DNA from: Trebonia kvetii
GTDB taxonomy: Bacteria; Actinomycetota; Actinomycetes; Streptosporangiales; Streptosporangiaceae
Assembly (NCBI RefSeq): GCF_007827045.1
Contig: NZ_RPFW01000007.1
Location: forward strand, 372,001 to 436,000
Direction: 5' to 3'
Length of the DNA stretch: 64,000 nt
Made by a program: the position numbers and the translations under genes
The notes under the pieces: generated by a model
Database searches by the model: none
Seen by the model: only the letters and a program-made list of their open reading frames with translations
Told to the model about the DNA's origin: nothing
Shown: one piece after another, positions 49,558 to 57,356 of the stretch
Layout: each line of letters opens with the position of its first letter
How positions within the stretch are numbered: position 1 is the stretch's first letter

Positions 49558-49628
49558 TTTGTGCCTGTATCATAACACACTCGCAGGAGGTTTGGGCCTA
49601 TATCAGAGGAAAGTTTGAGTCCGTATCA
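49558..49628. repeat. Three copies of a TTTGNGYCYRTATCA motif at the integrase/att region
   Basis: TTTGTGCCTGTATCA (49558-49572), TTTGGGCCTATATCA (49591-49605) and TTTGAGTCCGTATCA (49614-49628). Ten of fifteen bases are identical in all three. They lie between the integrase start and the truncated host gene, and are the reverse complement of the repeats at 17850-17987. Confidence 0.7.
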
Positions 49629-49660
49629 ACGTCTTTATTTCCTTCGACATGGAGGGCGTG
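49605..49660. other. Approximate attR (phage/host junction)
   Basis: Phage-type sequence stops around 49620 and the host M55 peptidase frame becomes recognisable from codon CGT at 49622. The crossover should be inside this interval; the exact core needs the left junction, which is outside the window. Confidence 0.6.
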
Positions 49661-50452
49661 GCGGGGATCGTCGACTGGTCCCAGTGCGGACCGCCTGGCC
49701 AGCCATACGAGGAGGGCCGGGCGCTGCTGCTCGGCGAGGTCAACGCCGCGATCGACGGGGCGCTCGCGGGCGGGGCCACGGAGATCGTCTGCAACGACTC
49801 GCACGGCACGATGAACAACCTCAACCCCGCTGACCTGCACGGGCGGGCGGTCTACATCGCCGGGCGGCACAAGCCCCGCTACATGATGGAGGGGCTCGAC
49901 GACTCGTTCGACGCGGTGTTCTTCGTCGGCTACCACGGGTCGATCTCCGGTGAGCCGTCGGTGCTCTCGCACACCTACAACCCGTCGGTGATCTCCCGAG
50001 TGCGGCTGAACGGCGTGGACTGCGGCGAGTCGGGAATCAACGCGCTCGTGGCGCTCGGCCACGGGCTGCCTGTCGTGCTGATCACCGGAGACCAGGTGAC
50101 GGCGGCGGAGGGTGCGGCGTTCCTGAAGGGGGCCGAGCCGGTGATCGTGAAGGGCTCTGTCACCCGGTTCGCGGCGGCCGCGGTCCACCCGGCGGCGGCG
50201 CGTGAGATGATTTTCGCCGGGGCGGAGGCGGCGGTGCGGCGGCTCGGCTCGATCCCGCCGCCGGAGATCGACCTGCCTGCAACCCTGGACATCGACATGC
50301 AGACCGCGGACATGGCCCACCTCGCGTCCTGGGTCAAGGGCGTCGAGCGGTCAGGCACGCGGTCGGTGCGGATCGCGGGAGACGATCCGCTCGAGATTTA
50401 CCAGGCCTTCACCGGGATCACCTACATGACGCGGGTGTCCGAGGGCAGGTAA
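49622..50452 (+). pseudogene. M55 D-aminopeptidase (dppA-like), start codon lost by phage insertion
   Basis: Reading from 49622 gives RINVFISFDMEGVAGIVDWSQC, the N-terminus of M55 metallopeptidases, then CNDSHGTMNN, YHGSISG, GESGINALVALGHGLPVVLITGD: a full-length host protein of about 277 residues. The frame is closed by TGA at 49616 and there is no ATG, GTG or TTG before Met-10 (ATG 49649). Starting there would lose the Asp of FDMEG, a zinc ligand in this family. Probably inactive in the lysogen, unless an unusual start is used. Confidence 0.75.
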
Positions 50453-50460
50453 TCAAGGCT

Positions 50461-50499
50461 CCCGGGCTGGCAGGTACCTGGCGGACTCGCCAGCCCGGG
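50461..50499. terminator. Bidirectional terminator
   Basis: Perfect 11-bp stem CCCGGGCTGGC/GCCAGCCCGGG, 17-base loop, between the convergent M55 gene and the next minus-strand gene. Confidence 0.8.
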
Positions 50500-50523
50500 G
50501 CTATCTGCTTTTCCCTGTGCGGC

Positions 50524-50718
50524 CTAGTAGCCGTCGCGCTGGCGGGAGCGGATGGCGCGCAGGCGCCGGCGCTGCGACTTGTCCAGTGCCATGTAACCGC
50601 CCACCGGGATGGCCGCGGCGATGATGATGATCCCCACGGCAGCCCACCAGGGGAGAACGGCCAGCAGGATCAGCCCGAGAATGATCCCGGCGATCCCGAC
50701 CTTGGTGCTCGGTGTCAT
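50524..50718 (-). CDS. Small membrane protein
   Basis: 64 residues from ATG 50718 (GGAG 6 bases upstream). Two membrane segments (VGIAGIILGLILLAVLPWW; AAVGIIIIAAAIPVGGYMAL) and a basic tail KSQRRRLRAIRSRQRDGY. Function unknown. Confidence 0.6.
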   Translation of the reverse strand: MTPSTKVGIAGIILGLILLAVLPWWAAVGIIIIAAAIPVGGYMALDKSQRRRLRAIRSRQRDGY

Positions 50719-50797
50719 GATGACTCCATCCATCCGGATCCACCCGGGCATCCTCAGCCCTGGGGTCCAGCTTATCCGTTTACCGTGGAGGACCGCT

Positions 50798-51376
50798 GTG
50801 CCGATCTCGCTGCCGGTTGACGACGAGGCCAACGAACTGCTGACGCGGAACGCGCTTGCACTCCTAATCGCGATGCTACTCGATCAGCAAGTCCCTCTGG
50901 AACGGGCATTTTCCGCGCCGCGCGACCTGGTGCGGCGGCTCGGGCACGAGCCGTCCGCCGAGGAGCTCGCGACGTTCGACCCCGAGGCGCTCGCCGCGGT
51001 GTTTTCCGAGCGTCCCGCGTTGCACCGGTTTCCCAAGGCGATGGCGGCGCGGTCGCAGGAGCTGGCCAAGCTGATTGTCTCCGAGTACGACGGTGACGCC
51101 GCGGCCTTGTGGAACACGGCACCGACCGGGGCCGAACTCCTCAAGCGCGTTTCCGCACTGCCTGGGTTCGGCGCGGCGAAGGCGCAGATCTTCGTGGCGC
51201 TGCTCGGCAAGCAGCTCGGGGTCCGGCCGCCCGGCTGGCGGGAGGCGGCCGGGCCGTTCGGCGCGGACGGGTCGCACGTGTCGGTCGCGGACATCACCGA
51301 CGACGAGTCGCTCGGCAAGGTCCGCTCGCACAAGCAGGCGATGAAGGCCGCCGCGAAGGCGAAGGCCGGCAATTAG
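50798..51376 (+). CDS. HhH-GPD-type DNA repair protein
   Basis: 192 residues from GTG 50798 with GGAGG 6 bases upstream. LLIAMLLDQQVPLERAFSAP and LLKRVSALPGFGAAKAQIFVALLGKQLGV, containing a helix-hairpin-helix (LPGFGAAKA), match the small actinobacterial HhH-GPD base-excision glycosylase family. The later usual catalytic Lys/Asp pair is not obvious, as is typical for this group. The start lies in a region the divergent gene leaves free. Confidence 0.75.
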   Translation: MPISLPVDDEANELLTRNALALLIAMLLDQQVPLERAFSAPRDLVRRLGHEPSAEELATFDPEALAAVFSERPALHRFPKAMAARSQELAKLIVSEYDGDAAALWNTAPTGAELLKRVSALPGFGAAKAQIFVALLGKQLGVRPPGWREAAGPFGADGSHVSVADITDDESLGKVRSHKQAMKAAAKAKAGN

Positions 51377-51381
51377 CACGG

Positions 51382-52698
51382 TCAGAAGGCCATCGCGCCT
51401 GGGAGGTAGTACGGCTGGGCGGCGATCTTGAGCGGAACGATCCCTGCCGTGGTGAGCGCGCCGAACAAGGTCACGGGACCCTGCTGTGCCCCCCCGTGGA
51501 CCTGGACCTCGAGCCCGGCCACGATCACGTCCGGCGAAGCGTACTGGACGGTGGCGTAACCCCACGTCTCGCACCGGGCCGGATAGCGGTAGATGACCTG
51601 GACCGGGGCGAGCACGCCGGTGGCCATGGAGAACTCGTCGAATTCGAGTTTCTGCGCGGAGCAGGCCCCACCAATCAGGATCCGGCCGCAGATGGCGGAC
51701 TTGCCGTCTGGTGTGACCAGCAGGCTTTTGCAGTCTCCGCTGCGCCACGGGATCGTGACCCTGGCCCGGCTGTCGGCGACCAGGTCGCTTCCGGGTGCGG
51801 CGGTGTCGAGCAGCCGGACGGTCTGCGGCTCGACCTCCTCCGACGGGTAACGGAACGCGAGGGTTCGGCCGTCCGACAGCCAGGTCAGCCCGTCGTAGTT
51901 GTCAGCTTCGATGATCGGCAGGTCATCGATCGTCTTGGGCTCGGTCCAGGTGCGCAGCGGTCTGCCCGTCGCCACGGAGTAGGTGCGCAGCATGAGCCGG
52001 CCAATGGAAAAGCTGTTGGGCGCCGTGGCCCCTACGCGCTGGTACATGACGGCGAGCGTGCCGGCGTCCGGTGACAGTGCGAGCCCGACGACCCCGGCAG
52101 GAGTGTAGTCCGAGGCGATCGCCAGCCTGGTCAGCGTGGCGGGGTGCGCGGCACCAGGTGACACGCGCAGCAGGTACCAGGAGTGGGGGGGATAGAAGAC
52201 CCCCTTGGTCGCGGCGACGGCATCGACCACGAAGAGGCGGTCGCCCGCGGAGCCGGTCACCCCGGAGAACCTGGTGCCCGGGGGCGGGTTGAGCCTGGCG
52301 AGCGTCTTGCCGGTGCGCAGGTCGCCTACCAACAGGCTGGTGCTGGCGTTGCCCATCAGGACCGCGGAGCCCGCCGGAGCGCTGATCATGGCGTAGTACC
52401 TGGGGATGGCGGAGATCCGTACATCGGACCGGGACGTCACTGGTCCCGACGGGGCGGCGTGCGTCCACGGCAGGTTCCGGACCGCCGCCAGGACGGCGGC
52501 GATCGCGATCACCGCCGCGGCGGCGGCCAGCGGGACCAGCCAGCCTGGCCAGCCCGGCGGCCAGCGGCGCGGCGGCCGCACCCGGCGCCGGCCTTCGGTG
52601 GCCGGGTCTGCCACCGGGGGCAAGGTAAGCGGGCGGACCGGGCGCATCGTGTCGGTGATGGCCAGGGAGGTGGCGCGCAGGCGGTCTTCGACTGTCAC
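51382..52698 (-). CDS. Membrane-anchored beta-propeller partner of ECF sigma (module 1)
   Basis: 438 residues: a cytoplasmic N-terminus of about 48 residues, one membrane helix (WLVPLAAAAAVIAIAAVLAAV) and an outer domain with repeats such as GVVGLALSPDAGTLAVMY and DGLTWLSDGRTLAFRY (PD40/WD40-like). Overlaps the sigma gene by 4 bases (ATGA). Its relatives in modules 2 and 3 share IPRYY, TGKTL, LLAD/LVADSR. The topology of an anti-sigma factor with an external sensor fits, but no zinc anti-sigma motif is present. Confidence 0.65.
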   Translation of the reverse strand: MTVEDRLRATSLAITDTMRPVRPLTLPPVADPATEGRRRVRPPRRWPPGWPGWLVPLAAAAAVIAIAAVLAAVRNLPWTHAAPSGPVTSRSDVRISAIPRYYAMISAPAGSAVLMGNASTSLLVGDLRTGKTLARLNPPPGTRFSGVTGSAGDRLFVVDAVAATKGVFYPPHSWYLLRVSPGAAHPATLTRLAIASDYTPAGVVGLALSPDAGTLAVMYQRVGATAPNSFSIGRLMLRTYSVATGRPLRTWTEPKTIDDLPIIEADNYDGLTWLSDGRTLAFRYPSEEVEPQTVRLLDTAAPGSDLVADSRARVTIPWRSGDCKSLLVTPDGKSAICGRILIGGACSAQKLEFDEFSMATGVLAPVQVIYRYPARCETWGYATVQYASPDVIVAGLEVQVHGGAQQGPVTLFGALTTAGIVPLKIAAQPYYLPGAMAF

Positions 52699-53219
52699 TG
52701 GTCCTCCGTCAAGATCTTGGCCAGAGCGGCGATACCGCGGAATGTGGCGGACTTGACGGTGCCCCTGGTGACGCCCATCGCCGCGGCGACCTGGACCTCC
52801 TGCAGGCCGAGGCAGTACCGGAGCACCACCGCCTCGCGCTGCCTGTGCGGCAGCCGGCGCAGCGCGCGCAGCACCTCGCGGTGCTCCTCGCCGAGCAGGA
52901 CCCGGGCCTCGGCGGACTCGGCGTCCGGTTCCAGCAGGCCAGGCGGGATGCGGCGGGACCGCTTGCGCAGCACGCCACGGCAGCCGTTGAGCACGCTCGA
53001 GCGGACGTAACTGACGGCGAGTGCGTGATCGCGCAGGCTGTCCCAGCGCCGGTACAGGCCAAGAAAGGCGTCCTGCACCACGTCCTCGGCAAGCGACTGG
53101 TCGCCGAGCATCAGCATCGCGAGCCGGACCAGGCCGGCCGCGTGCGCCTGGTACAGCGCGGTCACCTGGCCCTCGGCCCCGGCAGCGGGCGGGGCGGGCG
53201 CCTCAGTCAGTGGATCCAC
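52695..53219 (-). CDS. ECF sigma factor, SigE-like family (module 1)
   Basis: GTG 53219 gives about 174 residues; the longer frame (53237) runs into the promoter. Region 2: LVRLAMLMLGDQSLAEDVVQDAFLGLYRRW; region 4: LRRLPHRQREAVVLRYCLGLQEVQVAAAMGVTRGTVKSATFRGIAALAKIL. This is the actinobacterial SigE-type short ECF family. Probably controlled by the co-encoded propeller protein, and by itself through the promoter upstream. Confidence 0.88.
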   Translation of the reverse strand: MDPLTEAPAPPAAGAEGQVTALYQAHAAGLVRLAMLMLGDQSLAEDVVQDAFLGLYRRWDSLRDHALAVSYVRSSVLNGCRGVLRKRSRRIPPGLLEPDAESAEARVLLGEEHREVLRALRRLPHRQREAVVLRYCLGLQEVQVAAAMGVTRGTVKSATFRGIAALAKILTEDQ

Positions 53220-53224
53220 GTACC

Positions 53225-53253
53225 AGAGACGCCGCAACCGGGCCGAAGTTTGC
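53225..53253 (-). promoter_or_regulatory. ECF-type autoregulatory promoter, module 1
   Basis: On the minus strand: GCAAACTT (53253-53246), 14 bases, then CGTCTCT (53231-53225), 5 bases from the GTG start. Same layout as modules 2 and 3; the start so close to the -10 implies a leaderless transcript. Confidence 0.6.
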
Positions 53254-53345
53254 TCGCATCGTCGCGGAGATTGCCCAGCAGGCGATCATGCCCGCGCCTA
53301 CGTCTCCATGCATCCCGGTGGCATAGCAGGCCGCCTGGCGCTAAT

Positions 53346-53366
53346 TTGACTTTCTGATGTCAGAAA
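53346..53366 (+). promoter_or_regulatory. Palindromic operator over a -35-like box, upstream of the deaminase gene
   Basis: TTGACT (53346-53351) is directly followed by TTTCTGATGTCAGAAA (53351-53366), a perfect 7+7 dyad with a TG centre. Likely repressor site for the adenosine deaminase-like gene at 53405. Confidence 0.5.
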
Positions 53367-53404
53367 AGTGAGCGAGTAGTTCCGGCGCTGTTAGCGTTTT
53401 TGGC

Positions 53405-54424
53405 ATGGAACCTCTCAAGGCGTTCGTCGCGGCCCTGCCTAAGGTGGAACTTCACGTTCATTTGATCGGTTCTGCGCCGATCGATACCGTCCTCGAGTTG
53501 GCGCGGCGGCATCCGGATCGCGGGGTGCCCGCCAATGAGGAGAAGCTCAGGGACTTCTACACGTTCCGCGACTTCCCGCACTTCATCGACAGCTACCAGG
53601 CGGTCAGCGGGCTGATCACCGAGCCGGAGGACCTCGCGGACCTGATTCGCGGCGTGGCGCGCAACCTCGCCGCGCAGGGCGTGCGGTACGCGGAGTTCCA
53701 GTTCGGCCCCTACGCGTTCCAGCGCCGCGGCATGCCGGACGCGGTCATCACCGCGGCGCTGAACGCCGGCGCGCGTGACGCGCTCGCAGAGCACGGAGTG
53801 CGCCTCGGGTGGATCGTCGAGTTCCCGAGCGAGAGCGCGGCGCGGGACGCGCGAGCGGCGCTGCGGCTCGCACTTGAGCACCCGCCGGCCGGGATCGTCG
53901 CGTTCGGCATCGGCGGGATCGAGGCGGCGCGGGCGCCGCACACGGAGCTGATCAGGTCGGTGTTCGCGGCGGCGGCCGCGGCGGGGCTGCCTTCCGTGCC
54001 GCACGCCGGGGAGACGACCGGGCCCGAGACGGTATGGGAAGCGATCAGGCACCTGCGGGCGCGGCGAATCGGGCATGGGATCAATTCGGTCGCCGACCCG
54101 GCGCTGCTCGCCTACCTGGCCGAGCATCAGCTTCCCGTCGACGTGTCGCCCACGTCGAACGTCTGCACCCGGTGCGTGCCGTCGATGGCGGAGCACCCGC
54201 TGCGCCGGATGACGGAGGCCGGTCTTTTCGTGACGCTGAACAGCGACGACCCGCCCATGTTCGGCACCTCGCTGAGCAACGAGTACCTGGTGGCCGGGCG
54301 CGACCTCGGCTTCTCCCCCGCCGAGCTCGCGGGGTTCGCGGCCAACGGGGTGCGCGCCTCGTTCCTCGACGATGCGTCGCAGCGCGGACTGCTCGCGGAG
54401 ATCGCCGCCGTCCCACTGCCTTGA
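53405..54424 (+). CDS. Adenosine deaminase-family hydrolase
   Basis: 339 residues. Metal and catalytic residues are in place: LHVHL (His-17, His-19), PHAGET (His-200, Glu-203), IGHGI (His-224) and NSDDP (Asp-281, Asp-282). The N-terminal motif is HVHLIGS rather than the usual HxHLDG, so the substrate may be adenosine or a modified adenine or related base. Located between two sigma modules on the opposite strand, with its own operator-like dyad. Confidence 0.8.
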   Translation: MEPLKAFVAALPKVELHVHLIGSAPIDTVLELARRHPDRGVPANEEKLRDFYTFRDFPHFIDSYQAVSGLITEPEDLADLIRGVARNLAAQGVRYAEFQFGPYAFQRRGMPDAVITAALNAGARDALAEHGVRLGWIVEFPSESAARDARAALRLALEHPPAGIVAFGIGGIEAARAPHTELIRSVFAAAAAAGLPSVPHAGETTGPETVWEAIRHLRARRIGHGINSVADPALLAYLAEHQLPVDVSPTSNVCTRCVPSMAEHPLRRMTEAGLFVTLNSDDPPMFGTSLSNEYLVAGRDLGFSPAELAGFAANGVRASFLDDASQRGLLAEIAAVPLP

Positions 54425-54428
54425 GCGA

Positions 54429-54464
54429 GCGCTGCCCCCGCCTTGACTCAGGCCGGGGCAGCGC
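54429..54464. terminator. Bidirectional terminator
   Basis: GCGCTGCCCC/GGGGCAGCGC with an inner GCCT/AGGC stem, between the convergent deaminase gene and the module 2 propeller gene. Confidence 0.8.
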
Positions 54465-54479
54465 GCGGTGCGGAGCAGA

Positions 54480-55733
54480 CTAGAAGGCGATGCCGCCCGC
54501 GTTGTCGACGGAGCCGTTGGGAACGACCAGGCCGGGCAAGGGGGTGAAGCGGCCGCCGCCGACCACGCCGAACTTGTCACCCCCCGGCACCTTCACGCCC
54601 TTCAAGGCGATGAGCAGGTGAGCGATGGCGTGGCTGCCCGAGGGGTCCGTCCAGAGCACCTGGAGACTCGCGTTGAGCACCGGGCCGTCGAAGCGGCAGA
54701 TGACGCGGAGCGGCTTCCCGGTAGCCGTCGAGTAGCTGCTGTACGACAGCGGCACCCTGGCCTCCACGCCAGAGACATCGCTGCCGCCGGCCGAACCGCA
54801 GACGACGGTTCCGCCGCTGGCGGGAAGCACGTTAGCGCAGGGCTCCGTCCAGGTGTGGGTCTGCTTGTCCGTCACCCACGTCGGAAACTGCAGGATCTGC
54901 CGGCTGTCAGCCATCAGGTCGTGCCCGCCTGCGGTCACGTCAAGCGCGCGCAGCGTCTCCTGGCCGGGAACGAACTTGCCTGGCGACGTTTCCCGCGGGG
55001 GGATGGCCCAACGGAAGTCGAGGGTGCGGTCGCCGTTGACCCAGGTGAGGCCAACCCCGTTCCCGTCTTGCCCGATCTCGTTGTTCTGGGGGCCATCCAT
55101 GCGCCAGGTGTTCAGCGCGGCTCCCGACGACATCGAGTAGATCGTCAGGAAGGTCTTGGCGTTGGTGGCGGTAGTGGCCGTCCGGTAGATGATGGCCAGT
55201 TCACGACCATCGGGGGACAGCGCGAGGCCGCTGACATGAGCCACGACCGGCTTGATGGGCAGCTTCGTCAGCCGGGTGGGATGAGCAGTGTAGGGGGCGA
55301 TGCGGAGCAGGTACCAGGTGGTCTGCGGGTTCGGGTTGTCGTAACTCATCACCACGAACGTCCGGTCGTCGGCGGCGGCGGTCACGCCGTAGAAGTTCTG
55401 GGTGGCCGTCGGGTGGAGCACCGCGATCTTGCGGCCGTTGCGGTCGTCACCGACGATCGCCTTCATCTGCGAGCTGGTGCTGCCGCTGTACGCCAGTTCC
55501 ACGTAGTACCTGGGTATCGCCGCCGCCGCGGGCGAGTCCGACGCGGGCGCGGACGGGCGGGGCTGCGGGCCGCCGGCCTGCCGGAGCAGGACCAAGCTGA
55601 GGGCGACGGCGATGACGAGCGCCGCGGCCGCGATCGGCGCGCCCCAGCTGAGCCAGCGGCTCGCGGGCCGGCCGCGCCGGACGCGGACGGGCGACTCGTC
55701 GGGCAGTAGCAGCGGGCGGACCCTGGTGACCAC
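54480..55733 (-). CDS. Membrane-anchored beta-propeller protein (module 2), short N-terminus
   Basis: 417 residues from GTG 55733. One membrane helix (GAPIAAAALVIAVALSLVLL) then external PD40-like repeats (VSGLALSPDGRELAIIY; GLTWVNGDRTLDFRW). Compared with modules 1 and 3 the first 20 or so residues of the cytoplasmic tail are absent: it begins MVTRVRPL where module 3 has MVRDLRPL after 22 more residues. This coincides with the deletion in its sigma gene. Confidence 0.6.
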   Translation of the reverse strand: MVTRVRPLLLPDESPVRVRRGRPASRWLSWGAPIAAAALVIAVALSLVLLRQAGGPQPRPSAPASDSPAAAAIPRYYVELAYSGSTSSQMKAIVGDDRNGRKIAVLHPTATQNFYGVTAAADDRTFVVMSYDNPNPQTTWYLLRIAPYTAHPTRLTKLPIKPVVAHVSGLALSPDGRELAIIYRTATTATNAKTFLTIYSMSSGAALNTWRMDGPQNNEIGQDGNGVGLTWVNGDRTLDFRWAIPPRETSPGKFVPGQETLRALDVTAGGHDLMADSRQILQFPTWVTDKQTHTWTEPCANVLPASGGTVVCGSAGGSDVSGVEARVPLSYSSYSTATGKPLRVICRFDGPVLNASLQVLWTDPSGSHAIAHLLIALKGVKVPGGDKFGVVGGGRFTPLPGLVVPNGSVDNAGGIAF

Positions 55734-56038
55734 GCACCACCCCGGCGGCGGTGCTTGACCCGGTGGATCATCCGGCAGCCGTTGAGCACGGTCGAGCGGA
55801 GGTAGCCGACGGCGCTGCCGGTGTCGCGCAGCGACGGCCAGCGCCGGTAGAGGGCGAGAAAGGCGTCCTGCACGACGTCTTCCGCGGTCTCCTGCTCGCC
55901 GGTCATCAGGACGGCGAGCTTTACCAGGGGCAGGGCGTGCTCCTGGTAGAGCGCCGAGACCTGCTGCCTGGCGTCGGGGACCGCGGCCGTCCCGCCGGTA
56001 CCAGGGACGGCGGTGCGCGCTTTCACGGGCGAATCCAC
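55463..56038 (-). pseudogene. ECF sigma factor lacking region 4 (module 2)
   Basis: From GTG 56038 the protein is normal through region 2 (LVKLAVLMTGEQETAEDVVQDAFLALYRRWPSLRD) and NGCRMIHRVKHRRRGG, then at about 55740 it runs into an out-of-frame reading of the propeller gene. All of region 4 is missing, unlike modules 1 and 3, so it cannot bind a -35 box. The intact promoter remains. Either a pseudogene, or a truncated sigma that could still occupy RNA polymerase. Confidence 0.75.
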
Positions 56039-56044
56039 GTACTT

Positions 56045-56072
56045 AGAGATGCCCGGGGGACCCGAAGGTTGC
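56045..56072 (-). promoter_or_regulatory. ECF-type autoregulatory promoter, module 2
   Basis: On the minus strand: GCAACCTT (56072-56065), 13 bases, CATCTCT (56051-56045), 6 bases before GTG 56038. Confidence 0.6.
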
Positions 56073-56102
56073 CAGGCTCATCGGGACAGTATCCGACACG
56101 GG

Positions 56103-57356
56103 CTAGAAGGCCATGGACTCGAAGTCCGCCGGGATTACGGCCTTCGGCAACTTGATCTGCTGGAAACCCCGGGCCTGCGTGATCACGCCGAGCTCGCCCG
56201 CGTCCAGCGCGCCTGAGACCGACGGGAATCGCACCGCGCCGATGACGTGGCGGGCCGAGGCGTCAAGCCACACCGTGTTGGCGATTCCCGCGGTGCACGG
56301 CTTCGAGGACCGGTAAAGCACGCGGACCGGCTTGCCGGTTCGGACGGAGTAGGCGATGAACCCCGGCTCGTACTTCAGGCAGTCCGCGCTCCGGCCGCTC
56401 TGGCTCACGAAGCTGTACTGGGTGGCACAGACGACGGTCCCGCCGTCCGGCGTCGCCTGCGCTGTCTCGCAGGTGCCCGCGCCCGACAGCGGAATGGTGA
56501 CCAGGACCCGGCTGTCGGCGAGCAGGTCCGCGCCTGGCGCCGTCACGTCGAGCGTGCGTACCTGCATGCTGGTGGTGTGCACGGTGCCGAACGTCACGTG
56601 CGTGCCGTCGGATAGCCAGGAGAGGTTCGCCGCCGCGGGAGCCAGCTGGATCCCGGTGGTCGTGGTCCACGTGCGCAGCGTCTTACCTGACGCGAGGGAG
56701 ACGACAGCCAGTTTCGTGAGGTGCAGGCTGGGCGACGACTCGACGGCCAGTTCCGTGCCGTCGGGCGAGACCGCGAAGCGGGTGCCGTTGACGACGCTGC
56801 CCGGCAGCTTCGTCAGCTGGTACGGATGAGCGGTGCCGGGAGCGATGCGGAGCCGGTACCAGATGGCTTTCCGGTGCGGCGATGATGCGTCTGCCTCTCC
56901 CGTGACGAGGAATGTCCGGTCGTCGGCCATGCCGACGACGGGGCCAAGGATGACGCCGCGCGGCGCGGGGACGGTGGCGATCACGGCGCCGGTCTTGTCG
57001 TCACCGACGATCAGCGCCTTGGGGGCGCTGACCTGCAGGGGCACCTGCTCGACGGCCGCGAAGTAACGGGGAATGCCCTGGGTCTCGATGGCTGGTGGCG
57101 AAGGCTTGACTGGTAGCGTGCTCTCGTGGCGGATCGCGGCCAGGCTCAGCGCGATGGCCACCACAGCCACCGCGGCGGCGAGCGGAATGCCCCAGGTTAC
57201 CCAGCGGCGCGAGCGGCGCGCGGGGGCCGCGCTCCGGTGGCGCAGGGGGGACAGGCCGGGCGCGGGCAGCGGGCGAAGGTCACGGACCATGCTGGCGCGG
57301 GCCCTGGTGGCGATGCGGATCCGGTCCTCAATGCTGATGCGGTCGTCGGTGCTCAC
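56103..57356 (-). CDS. Membrane-anchored beta-propeller protein (module 3)
   Basis: 417 residues, ATG 57356, overlapping the sigma stop by 4 bases. Full cytoplasmic tail (ISIEDRIRIATRARASMVRDLRPLPAP), membrane helix (WGIPLAAAVAVVAIALSLAAI) and external repeats (GTRFAVSPDGTELAVES; NLSWLSDGTHVTFGT). Ends with VIPADFESMAF; the module 1 and 2 proteins likewise end in ...MAF or ...IAF. Sensor or anti-sigma role is inferred from gene pairing. Confidence 0.65.
   Translation of the reverse strand: MSTDDRISIEDRIRIATRARASMVRDLRPLPAPGLSPLRHRSAAPARRSRRWVTWGIPLAAAVAVVAIALSLAAIRHESTLPVKPSPPAIETQGIPRYFAAVEQVPLQVSAPKALIVGDDKTGAVIATVPAPRGVILGPVVGMADDRTFLVTGEADASSPHRKAIWYRLRIAPGTAHPYQLTKLPGSVVNGTRFAVSPDGTELAVESSPSLHLTKLAVVSLASGKTLRTWTTTTGIQLAPAAANLSWLSDGTHVTFGTVHTTSMQVRTLDVTAPGADLLADSRVLVTIPLSGAGTCETAQATPDGGTVVCATQYSFVSQSGRSADCLKYEPGFIAYSVRTGKPVRVLYRSSKPCTAGIANTVWLDASARHVIGAVRFPSVSGALDAGELGVITQARGFQQIKLPKAVIPADFESMAF

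Noticed and set aside
51109..52074. Long + strand frames opposite the propeller and MoxR operon genes.
   Set aside because: Arg/Gly-rich antisense translations without family similarity; they run across several real genes.
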